This document shows, piece by piece, positions 22,901 to 30,547 of a stretch of DNA of 49,592 bases. The stretch covers positions 1 to 49,592 of the forward strand of contig JACPRD010000067.1 of assembly GCA_016190145.1 (NCBI GenBank), read 5' to 3'. Position numbers and translations under genes: made by a program. Numbering within the stretch: the first letter of the stretch is position 1; each line of letters starts with the position of its first letter. Below the pieces are notes generated by a model. It saw only the letters and a program-made list of their open reading frames with translations, was not told where the DNA came from and searched no databases. Source of the DNA: Planctomycetota bacterium. Lineage in GTDB: Bacteria > Planctomycetota > MHYJ01 > WSZJ01.

Positions 22901-24846
22901 CAGCTGGATTTCACCGCCCGCTCGGCGCACTTCTGGGCGGACCGCGCGATGCCGGCCGCGTCGAGGCCGAGCGTCTCGAGGAGCTTCGGCCGCGCGCCGT
23001 GCTCCACGAACCGGTCGGGGATGCCCAGCCGCACGAACCGGCGCGCGTCGGCGCCGCACGAGATCGCCGCTTCCAGAACAGCAGACCCGAATCCCGCCTG
23101 GAGGACGTGGTCTTCGAGGGTGAGGACGAACGGGTGGTCGGCGGCGAGTTTCTGGACGGTGTCCTCGTCGACGGGCTTGGCGAACCGGGCGTTGACGACG
23201 GTGAGTTCGAGGCCCTGGGCGGCGAGCTTGCGGGCGGCTTCGAGCGCCGGGTAGACCATGGCGCCGTAGGCGAGGAGCGCGCCGTGCTTTCCTTCGGCGA
23301 GCCACTCGGCCTCGCCGAGGCGGATGTCCTTCCTGAAGAGCGGCAGTTCGCCGTCGGGGACGCTGGCGCGCGGGTAGCGGAGGGCGACGGAGGAGTCCTG
23401 CTTGAGGGCCCACTCCATCATGCGGAACAGCTCATGCCCGTCCTTGGGGGCCGCGACGCACATGCGCGGGAAGATGCGGGTGTAGGCGATGTCGAACACG
23501 CCGTGGTGCGTGGGGCCGTCGTCGCCGGCGATCCCGCCGCGGTCGAGGCAGAACAGCACGGGGTTCGCGTTGAGGCAGACCTCGTGCATGATCTGGTCGA
23601 ACGCGCGCTGGAGGAACGTCGAATAGATCGCCGCGACGGGCCGGTTGCCCGCGAGCGCGAGCCCGCTCGCGAACGCCACGGCGTGCTGTTCGCAGATGCC
23701 GACGTCGTAGTAGCGCGCGGGGAATTCCTTTTCGAAGCGCGACAGCCCGGTGCCCTCGGGCATCGCGGCGTTGACCGCGATCACGCGCTTGTCGGTTCGC
23801 GCCAGCTCGATCAGCGACTCCGCGAACACCTGCGTGTACGTCTTCGAGGACTTTGGCGGCGAGGGCGGCTCGATCTTGCAGCCCGTGTCCGCCGCTTCCT
23901 TGGCGGGGGTCGGGGAAGCGAGTTTCAGCGCCGGAGTCGCCCCGACCTTCGCCGCGTGCGCGCGCTGCGAGTCGGTCTCGGCGCCGGGGTGGCCGTGTCC
24001 TTTCTCCGTCAGCACGTGCAGCAGAACGGGCTTGTTCAGGTTCTTCACCTGCGCGAGTGCCTTTTCCACGGCCTCGAGGTCGTGCCCGTCCACGGGGCCG
24101 TAGTAGTCGAATCCCAGCTCTTCGAAGATGTTCACGCCCTTGATCGTCTGTTTCACGCCGTGGGCGACGGTCTCGAGCACTTTTTCCATGGGCTGCCCGA
24201 CGAGCGGCAGCCGTTCGATGAGGTGCTTGAGCTCCGCCTTGGCGTCGCGGTAGATCTGCGCGGAGCGGATCCGGTCGAGGTACGTGGACAGCGCCCCCAC
24301 CGTCTGGCTGATCGACCACCGGTTGTCGTTCAGGATCACCAGCAGGTTCTTCTTCAGCCAGCCGGTGTTGTTGAGGCCCTCGTACGCGACCCCCGCGGTC
24401 ATCGACCCGTCGCCCACCACCGCCACCACCTTGCGCTCGCGCCCCGCGTGCCCGTCGCCGCAGAGCACCCCCAGCGCCGTCGACACCGCCGTCCCCGCGT
24501 GCCCGAACATGTACACGTCGTACGGGCTCTCCGCCGGGCACGCGAATCCCGACAGCCCCCCGAACTGCCGCAGCGTCCGGAACCGGTCGCGCCGCCCCGT
24601 CACGAGCTTGTGCGGGTAGACCTGGTGCGACACGTCCCAGATCAGCCGGTCGTTGGCGAAGTCGAACGTCCTGTGAAGCGCCAGCGTGAGCTCGACGACG
24701 CCGAGTGCCGACCCGAGGTGCCCCCCCGTCTGGTGCGTCACGAGCTCGATTTCGTCCCGGATTTCCTGCGCGAGCTGCTTCAGCTGCTCCGGCGACAGCG
24801 GCTTGAGGTCGGCCGGGGAGTTCACTCCGTCCAGGATGCGGGCCAT
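22900..24846 (-). CDS. dxs: 1-Deoxy-D-xylulose-5-phosphate synthase
   Basis: 648 residues, near the usual 620-640. The thiamine-diphosphate site is intact: GGHLGSALGVVELTLALHRT, DVSHQVYPHKLVTGRRDRF, GDGSMTAGVAYEGLNN (GDGSMTAG at 145-152), LLVILNDNRWSISQTVGALS. The transketolase halves continue with VAFASGLALAGNRPVAAIYS, LDRGGIAGDDGPTHHGVFDI and VALRYPRASVPDGELPLF. It joins pyruvate and glyceraldehyde-3-phosphate in the first step of the methylerythritol-phosphate isoprenoid pathway. It is the first gene of the dxs-nadK-phosphatase operon, divergent from the permease gene. Confidence 0.97.
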   Translation of the reverse strand: MARILDGVNSPADLKPLSPEQLKQLAQEIRDEIELVTHQTGGHLGSALGVVELTLALHRTFDFANDRLIWDVSHQVYPHKLVTGRRDRFRTLRQFGGLSGFACPAESPYDVYMFGHAGTAVSTALGVLCGDGHAGRERKVVAVVGDGSMTAGVAYEGLNNTGWLKKNLLVILNDNRWSISQTVGALSTYLDRIRSAQIYRDAKAELKHLIERLPLVGQPMEKVLETVAHGVKQTIKGVNIFEELGFDYYGPVDGHDLEAVEKALAQVKNLNKPVLLHVLTEKGHGHPGAETDSQRAHAAKVGATPALKLASPTPAKEAADTGCKIEPPSPPKSSKTYTQVFAESLIELARTDKRVIAVNAAMPEGTGLSRFEKEFPARYYDVGICEQHAVAFASGLALAGNRPVAAIYSTFLQRAFDQIMHEVCLNANPVLFCLDRGGIAGDDGPTHHGVFDIAYTRIFPRMCVAAPKDGHELFRMMEWALKQDSSVALRYPRASVPDGELPLFRKDIRLGEAEWLAEGKHGALLAYGAMVYPALEAARKLAAQGLELTVVNARFAKPVDEDTVQKLAADHPFVLTLEDHVLQAGFGSAVLEAAISCGADARRFVRLGIPDRFVEHGARPKLLETLGLDAAGIARSAQKCAERAVKSS

Positions 24847-24889
24847 GCGGGAATCACCTCGGTGCTGGGCCCCGTATCGTATCCCGAAG

Positions 24890-24917
24890 TTTGCTTACCT
24901 TCAATCCGTGCTGTAAT
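24890..24917 (+). promoter_or_regulatory. Possible promoter of the permease gene
   Basis: In the 103-base gap between divergent dxs and the permease, TTTGCT (24890) and TGTAAT (24912-24917) are 16 bases apart, a little short. Transcription would start near 24924, about 25 bases before the proposed CTG start. Tentative. Confidence 0.25.
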
Positions 24918-24949
24918 CTCTCCCGTCCCTCTTTAAGGCCGCCACCCCC

Positions 24950-26929
24950 CTGGGCATCTCCGAAAAGCTCCGCGCGCTGGTCTTTGGAAAGCCCAAGGAC
25001 CCAACTGACCCGAAGATCTTCCACGCGGTCTCCCTGATTGCCTTCTTCGCCTGGGTCGGGCTCGGTGCCGACGGGCTGTCTTCTTCGGCCTACGGCCCGG
25101 AAGAGTCGTTCAAGGTTCTCGCCGAGGAGGGACACCGTTCCCTCGCGCTGTTCCTGGCCCTGGGCGTGGCGTTCACCGTCCTGATCATCTCGGCCACGTA
25201 CTCCAAGATCATCGAGGTCTTTCCCACCGGGGGAGGCGGCTACGTCGTCGCGAGCAAACTGCTGGGCTCGGGCGCCGGCCTCGTCTCCGGCGCTTCCCTC
25301 GTCGTCGACTACATTCTGACCGTCGCCATCTCTCTCGCCTCGTGCAGCGACGCCCTGTTCTCATTCCTTCCCCCCGCGTGGCTGCCTTACAAGATCCACT
25401 GCACTCTGGCCCTGCTCGTTTTCCTGACCTTTCTCAACGTCCGGGGTGTGAAGGAATCCACGCTGGTTCTGACGCCGATCTTCATGGCCTTCATCGTGCT
25501 GCACGCGATCGTCCTCGGCTACGGCGTGTTCGCCCACAGCACAGGCATGGGTGAGGTCGTCCGCGAGTCGAGCCAGACCGTCTCCAGCGCTCACGCGACA
25601 GGCATGCTCTGGCCCTTGTTCGTGAGCTTCATGCTCGCCTACACCATGGGCGCCGGCACTTATACCGGGATCGAGGCCGTCTCCAATTCCATGCGCATCC
25701 TCCGGGAGCCCAAGGTCGAGACCGGCCGGCGCACCATGCGCTACATGGCCTTGTCCCTCGCCCTTACCGCGAGCGGCATCCTCCTCTGCTACCTCCTGTG
25801 GAACGTCCACTCACAGGAAGGCAAGACGCTGAACGCCGTGCTCATCGAAGGGATCACAGCCGACTGGGGGCTCCCCTCCGGTTATGCACGCACGATCGTG
25901 ATCGCGACCATTTTCTCCGAGGCCGCGCTTCTTCTCGTCGCGGCCCAGGCCGGATTCGTCGATGGCCCCGCCGTTCTCGCCAACATGGCCGTTGACAACT
26001 GGCTGCCGAAGCGATTCTCCCACCTGTCAGACCGCCTCGTCATCAGCAACGGCGTCCTCATGCTCAGCGCCGTCGCCGCGATCATCGTCGTTTTTACGCG
26101 CGGATCCGTGAGCGCCCTCGTGGTCATGTACGCCATCAACGTGTTCATTGTCTTCGTCCTTTCCCATCTCGGCATGTGCCTGCACTGGTGGCACAGCCGG
26201 TGGAAGGTGCGGACGTGGAAGCGCAACTTCGCCATCACGGCGACGGGGCTCCTGCTTTGCGTGACGATTCTGACATTTACGCTGATCCGCAAGTTCACGC
26301 ACGGCGGCTACGTGACCGTCATCATCACCGCGACGCTGATCGCACTCTGCATCATGGTCAAACTGCACTATCGCAAGGTCGCCAAGCTTCTCCGCCGCCT
26401 CGACATGCAGTTCCGCGAGATTCCTGAAGTCACCACCGACCCGGGCCTCGTCAACCCCTCCACCGACGCCCCCACCGCCGCTCTCTTCGTCGGCGGATTC
26501 GGCGGCTTCGGCATCCACTCCTTCTTCGCCATCCACAAGAACTGGCCTCGCTACTACGAGCGCTTCATCTTTCTCTCCGTCGGCGTCGTCGACACGGCGC
26601 ACTTCAAGGGAACCGAAGAGGTCGACAACCTGAAGGAGGAGACCGAAAAGACGATCCGGAAATACGTTCGGCTCGCGCGCGGCCAGGGGTGTTACGCGAT
26701 CGGGGAGTACCGCATTGCTGCGGAATCCATCGACGCGATGATGGAGATGGCGAAAGAAGTAAAGGCGCAGTACCCGCAGACGGTGTTTTTCACGGGGAAG
26801 CTGATCTTTCCGCAGGAAAACCTCATGACCCGCCTTCTGCACAACCAGACAGCCTACGCGATCCAGCGCGAGCTGCAGTTCGAGGGGATGACGACGATCG
26901 TGCTGCCGGTGAGGGTGATGCCCGGGTAG
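24950..26929 (+). CDS. APC-superfamily permease (amino acid or potassium uptake), unusual start
   Basis: About 659 residues if begun at CTG 24950. The first usual start in frame is GTG 25166, but the 72 residues before it are clearly part of the protein: LVFGKPKDPTDPKIFHAVSL and WVGLGADGLSSSAYGPEESF match the N-terminus of this permease group. No ATG, GTG or TTG exists in frame after the stop at 24914. AAGG lies about 11 bases before the CTG. About 12 membrane helices follow (YVVASKLLGSGAGLVSGASL, YILTVAISLASCSDALFSFL). A soluble C-terminal domain starts near residue 480 (VGGFGGFGIHSFFAIHKNWP) and may be regulatory, as in KimA/KUP-like transporters. Inner membrane. Substrate unknown. Confidence 0.8.
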   Translation: MGISEKLRALVFGKPKDPTDPKIFHAVSLIAFFAWVGLGADGLSSSAYGPEESFKVLAEEGHRSLALFLALGVAFTVLIISATYSKIIEVFPTGGGGYVVASKLLGSGAGLVSGASLVVDYILTVAISLASCSDALFSFLPPAWLPYKIHCTLALLVFLTFLNVRGVKESTLVLTPIFMAFIVLHAIVLGYGVFAHSTGMGEVVRESSQTVSSAHATGMLWPLFVSFMLAYTMGAGTYTGIEAVSNSMRILREPKVETGRRTMRYMALSLALTASGILLCYLLWNVHSQEGKTLNAVLIEGITADWGLPSGYARTIVIATIFSEAALLLVAAQAGFVDGPAVLANMAVDNWLPKRFSHLSDRLVISNGVLMLSAVAAIIVVFTRGSVSALVVMYAINVFIVFVLSHLGMCLHWWHSRWKVRTWKRNFAITATGLLLCVTILTFTLIRKFTHGGYVTVIITATLIALCIMVKLHYRKVAKLLRRLDMQFREIPEVTTDPGLVNPSTDAPTAALFVGGFGGFGIHSFFAIHKNWPRYYERFIFLSVGVVDTAHFKGTEEVDNLKEETEKTIRKYVRLARGQGCYAIGEYRIAAESIDAMMEMAKEVKAQYPQTVFFTGKLIFPQENLMTRLLHNQTAYAIQRELQFEGMTTIVLPVRVMPG

Positions 26930-26963
26930 GGGGGAGAAGCATCCTCGGGACCGAGGGCTCGGC

Positions 26964-27086
26964 TGAAGCCACAAGCCGGAAGCCATAAGCCAGAAGGGCC
27001 GTGGAACGCCGGGCTCCGCGGGATCCTCGCGTCCTCTCGACCCAGGCCGCTTCTAGCTTCTAGCTTCTAGCTTCTGGCTTCTGGCT
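26964..27086. repeat. Inverted pair of 7-bp arrays between convergent genes
   Basis: GAAGCCA/CAAGCCG/GAAGCCA/TAAGCCA units at 26964-26996 face TTCTAGC x3 and TTCTGGC x2 at 27051-27086. The two arrays are imperfect reverse complements and would pair across about 55 bases. The right array encodes the last residues and the stop of the RND transporter. Confidence 0.7.
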
Positions 27087-29489
27087 CTCCGCCGCTGCCG
27101 TCTGCGGTGTTCTCGCCCTCGGATAGTTGAGCAGCACGAACATCGCGGGCAAGGTCGTGAGCGACGCGAACAGCCCCATCAGGATCGCGAGCCCCGTGAA
27201 CATCCCGAACCAGAACGTCGGGCGGAAATTGGACAGCATCAGGATCCCGAATCCCGCGAACATGATCGACGTCGCGATGAGGATCGCGCGGCCGATCGTG
27301 GAGTGCGACCGCCGGACGGCCTCGCGCGGGTCGCCGCACGCGTCGAGCTCGCGCCGGTAGCGCACCGCGTACTGGATCGCCGCGTCGATCCCGACCCCCA
27401 TCGCGACTGAGGCGATGATCACCGTCACCATGTCGAGCGCGATGCCCGTGAATCCCATGACGCCCAGCACCAGGAACACGGGGAGGACTTGAGGCAGCAG
27501 CACGAGCGTCGCAAGGAACGGCGACCTGAACAGGATCCAGAGCATGATCCAGATCGACGCCACCGCGAGGATGAACGTCTCCCGCGTCGCCTTGATGATC
27601 GAGTTCAGCATGTTCGAGTAGAGAAGGAAGACGCCCGTCGGCCGCACGTGAAGCCCCTTCAATTCCGCTTCCTTCAATGAGTCCAGATAGGCGCGCAGTT
27701 CCTTCAGGATCCGGTCGCGGTTCAGCGTCGGCGCCGTCTCCCGCATGCGCACCAGCACCCGCGCGACCGTGAAATCCGCGTTGCAGAACTCCGCGACCTG
27801 GTCCTTCGCGAACGTGTTGACGAGATTGACCACCGCTTCGTGCTTCGCGTTCTTCGGCTGACACTTCCGCACCTCGTCCACCAGCGTCTTGAACGAGCGC
27901 ACGTTGCCCGTCTCGGGGACGCGGTCGAAAAAGCGGGCGACCGCTTCCAGCGCGGCGAGCCCTTCCTTCGTCTTGAAGAAGCCCTTCTTCTCGGAGGTGA
28001 GGATGACTTCGAGCGGCGTCGTCCCGCTCATGCGCGTGTCGATGTAGGAGAGGCCCTGGTGGATGGGGCTCGTGGGCCAGAAGTAATCGATGAACTTCGT
28101 CTCGGCGGTGACTTTCGACGTGCCCCAGATTGAGACGCCGAGGATGGCGAGGCTGAAGACGACGACGAGCAGCGGCACGCGGAGGACGAGCATCTGGAGG
28201 AAGCGGAGGGGCAGGCCGAAGCGGGAAGCGGAGGGCGGGCGCGTGGCGGAGGCCGGGTGCAGGGGGGCGACTGCGGACGGGAGGAGGAGCATGACGGTGG
28301 CGAGGCCGACGCCGAGGAGGGCGGTCATGACCCAGCCGAAGGTGCGGACGGGGTTGATGCCGCTGGGGATGTGGGCGGCGGTGCCGGCCATGGCGGCGAG
28401 GCACGAGAAGGCGCAGGGCGGCCAGATCTCGACCGGCGCGCGCGTCGCGGAGACCTCGCCGGGCTCCGAGGGATCCGCGGTCCGTCGCTCGAGCCAGCGC
28501 TCGATGTAATAGACGGTGTAGGGGAGCATGAGGACGAAAAGGAGGACGGGCATGTTCGCGGTGACGACGGTGATCGGCCGGTCGACGGTGACCATGAGGG
28601 CGCAGAGCATCACGACGGGGAAGAGGCAGGTCACGATCGGAAGGGCGACCCATCGGGCGCGGCGATAGATGACGAGGTACGTCAGGACGAAGACGCCGAG
28701 TGCGAGCGCGCCGAACTTGGTCATGTCGGACCGGATGTGCTCCATCAGGAGGACGTTGATGAACGGCACGCCGGAGATGCGGACGTCGTCGCCGAATTTC
28801 GGCCCCCACTCGGCCTGCAGCTCGCGCATCCGTTCGACGAACACGCCACGGCGGCGTCGGACCTCCTTCGCCTCCAGCTGGTACTTCGGCTCGACGATCT
28901 CCAACTCCTTCTTCGCCGCCTCGCCCGGCGTCCCCATCAGGCGGTTACGCTGCTTCTCGAGCGCGATGCTCTCTTCCCCGACGTCCAGGTACACCAGGAC
29001 GATCGTGTCCTGCGCGTTCTCGGAGATCAGGTTTCCGCGCGCCTGTGTGTGCTCGACCAGTTCCTGCCGCGCCTTGGCGAGGTTCGCCTTCGGATCGAGT
29101 TTCCCGTCCTTCCCCTCCAGCGTGACCGGCGTGGGGAACATCGTCGCCGGCTGGTTGCGGAGCAGCGGCACCGTCGTGATCGCCGTGAGGTTCTTCGCGT
29201 ACGGGACCTTCCTCACCGCGTGAATGAATTCGATCAGCAGCGCCAGCCCCTCCGGCGTGAACCATCCCTCCTTGCGATGGCAGCACACGACGAGGTACTC
29301 GTCCGTCTGCCACTCCGCGCGCGACAGGTTGTAGTACGCGAGGTCGCCGTCGTGCTCGTCGAGCAGCACGTCGGTGCTGGCTTCGACCGCCAGGTGCGGC
29401 AGCCGCCAGCCCGCCCAGGCGGCCGCGCCGATGAAGGCGAGGAGGAAGAGCCACCAGCCTCTTGCGATCGCGCGCTGGTAGAGGTTCAT
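27060..29489 (-). CDS. RND-superfamily (MMPL/HAE3-type) transporter
   Basis: 809 residues. Helix 1 is GWWLFLLAFIGAAAWAGW, followed by a large periplasmic loop starting VEASTDVLLDEHDGDLAYYN, five to six clustered helices (FGALALGVFVLTYLVIYRRA, WVMTALLGVGLATVMLLLPS), a second loop and a second helix cluster (VTVIIASVAMGVGIDAAIQY, IGRAILIATSIMFAGFGILM). GVGIDAAIQYAVRYRREL is the usual MMPL motif. Members export lipids, hopanoids or other hydrophobic molecules using proton motive force; the cargo here is unknown. No adaptor or outer-membrane gene is adjacent. The C-terminal tail (ESQKPEARS) comes from a heptamer array. The next gene upstream on the same strand is the deiodinase-like gene, 250 bases away. 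Confidence 0.88.
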   Translation of the reverse strand: MNLYQRAIARGWWLFLLAFIGAAAWAGWRLPHLAVEASTDVLLDEHDGDLAYYNLSRAEWQTDEYLVVCCHRKEGWFTPEGLALLIEFIHAVRKVPYAKNLTAITTVPLLRNQPATMFPTPVTLEGKDGKLDPKANLAKARQELVEHTQARGNLISENAQDTIVLVYLDVGEESIALEKQRNRLMGTPGEAAKKELEIVEPKYQLEAKEVRRRRGVFVERMRELQAEWGPKFGDDVRISGVPFINVLLMEHIRSDMTKFGALALGVFVLTYLVIYRRARWVALPIVTCLFPVVMLCALMVTVDRPITVVTANMPVLLFVLMLPYTVYYIERWLERRTADPSEPGEVSATRAPVEIWPPCAFSCLAAMAGTAAHIPSGINPVRTFGWVMTALLGVGLATVMLLLPSAVAPLHPASATRPPSASRFGLPLRFLQMLVLRVPLLVVVFSLAILGVSIWGTSKVTAETKFIDYFWPTSPIHQGLSYIDTRMSGTTPLEVILTSEKKGFFKTKEGLAALEAVARFFDRVPETGNVRSFKTLVDEVRKCQPKNAKHEAVVNLVNTFAKDQVAEFCNADFTVARVLVRMRETAPTLNRDRILKELRAYLDSLKEAELKGLHVRPTGVFLLYSNMLNSIIKATRETFILAVASIWIMLWILFRSPFLATLVLLPQVLPVFLVLGVMGFTGIALDMVTVIIASVAMGVGIDAAIQYAVRYRRELDACGDPREAVRRSHSTIGRAILIATSIMFAGFGILMLSNFRPTFWFGMFTGLAILMGLFASLTTLPAMFVLLNYPRARTPQTAAAESQKPEARS

Positions 29490-29527
29490 TGAGGCGAGAG
29501 GTTACACGATGGCCTCCGGGGGGAGGC

Positions 29528-29758
29528 AACTTCAAAGAGAGAATTTCAACTTTCAAGTAACTTCAAACGAACAACTTCAAACGACAAATGGCGCGCCGTT
29601 CTGGCCGCGGCTTCCGGCCGCTTCCGATCCCCCGGGACCGCCCGTTGTCGTTTGAAGTTCTCCCGTTTCTCTCTTCCCGCCCTCTCGCCCTTCCGCCCTT
29701 CCGCCCTTCCGCCCTGCCTTACCGCCCTTCCGCCCTGCCTTACCGCCCTTCATCCTCC
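29528..29758. repeat. ACTTCAAA-type repeat, 15-bp inverted repeat and CCCTTCCG octamer array
   Basis: The gap between the RND and deiodinase-like genes holds no gene. It contains several (A)ACTTCAAA units (29528-29587); AACTTCAAACGACAA (29573-29587) is repeated exactly in inverse at 29645-29659. From about 29676 a CCCTTCCG array with CCCTGCCTTACCG variants runs into the 3' end of the deiodinase-like gene, supplying its TAA stop. Confidence 0.75.
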
Positions 29759-30369
29759 CCCGGATGCGCGGCGAGGTACTTCTTCAGCTCGGATTCGAGA
29801 TCCGCCGCCTTGAACTCACCCGCCTGTTTGCCCTTGTACGCGACCTTGCCGTCGGCGCCGACGAGATAAGGCCGGTCGGGCCAGCCGGCCCAGGCCTTCG
29901 ACACCTCGTCGTCCATCCCGTCTACGAGGATCGGCATCGAGAGGGCGAGTTTGTCGGCGCAGGTTTTTCCCTGCGCCGCGCGCTCCTCCTCCGTCTTCGC
30001 GGTCGTCACCTTGATGCCCTCCTTCGTGTTCTTCGGCGACACCTTGCCGTCGACGGGGTGAGCTTCGCGGATGTAGACGAGGAAGAACTCGAAACGGTCC
30101 TTGTACGCCTTGTAGATCTTCTCGAGGGCGGCAGACTGCGCCCGGAAGGGAGGTCAGGAATAGGAAGCGAAGATCAGGACGACGGGGCGCTTGTCCTTGA
30201 AGTCGGAGAGGGTGACTTCGGATTCCCCGTCGAGGGCTTTGAGCGTGAAGTCGGGAGCTTCGTCGCCCGGCTTGGGTCCGCCGGCCTTATCGGGTTTTGG
30301 GCCGCGGCCCTGGGCGAAGGCGGCGGAGGCGAGGCAGAGGAACAGCGGGGCGAAGGACTTGATGCGCAT
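29740..30369 (-). CDS. Deiodinase-like thioredoxin-fold protein, probable selenoprotein (in-frame UGA at codon 72)
   Basis: 210 codons counting the stop. Signal peptide MRIKSFAPLFLCLASAAFA, then the redoxin start GDEAPDFTLKALDGESEVTL, RPVVLIFASYS, a TGA at 30154-30156, and in the same frame PPFRAQSAALEKIYKAYKDR, FEFFLVYIREAHPVDGK and MPILVDGMDDEVSKAWAGWP, DRPYLVGADGKVAYKG. This is the iodothyronine-deiodinase-like family, whose active site is S-x-[C/U]-P-P-F-R. TGA falls exactly on the Cys/Sec position, so it most likely encodes selenocysteine. A SECIS-like hairpin follows. Split annotation would give a 71- and a 100-residue fragment. It is probably an exported redox enzyme; bacterial substrates are unknown. 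No sel genes are in the window. The alternative is a nonsense mutation. Confidence 0.85.
30126..30143 (-). promoter_or_regulatory. Bacterial SECIS-like hairpin just after the in-frame UGA
   Basis: In the mRNA the UGA is followed by 10 bases and then GGGC-GCA-GUC-UGC-C-GCCC: an outer 4-bp stem, one bulged base and an inner GCA/UGC stem with G first in the loop. The loop G is the 18th base after UGA, within the range accepted for bacterial SECIS elements. The E. coli fdhF element has the same inner stem (GCA-GGUC-UGC) with almost the same spacing. Confidence 0.7.
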
Positions 30370-30453
30370 GCACCTTAAACCCCGGTTCGCGTCCGGAGTT
30401 TCTCAGGCTATTTTGAAAATTGCCGGTTGTTCTGAAACGGCCCAGGAGGAGGA

Positions 30454-30506
30454 GGAGGAGCAGGAGGAGGAACGGCCTCAGGTGGACGACCTCCTCCTGC
30501 TCCTCC
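30454..30506. terminator. Purine/pyrimidine inverted repeat after the cyclase-ATPase gene
   Basis: GGAGGAGCAGGAGGAGG (30454-30470) is the exact inverse of 30490-30506, with a 19-base loop, and both arms extend with imperfect GGA/TCC runs. It lies between the 3' end of the cyclase-ATPase gene (30548) and the start of the deiodinase-like gene, so it probably ends the former transcript. Confidence 0.55.
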
Positions 30507-30547
30507 CCCTTCTCCTCCTCCTCAGCCGTGCCGCGAGCGCCGTCGGA

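Noticed and set aside
29740-30042. A separate 100-residue gene starting MSPKNTKEG and a separate 71-residue gene at 30154-30369
   Set aside because: They share one frame, the sequence between them is conserved deiodinase-like protein, and only one TGA separates them; treated as one selenoprotein gene.
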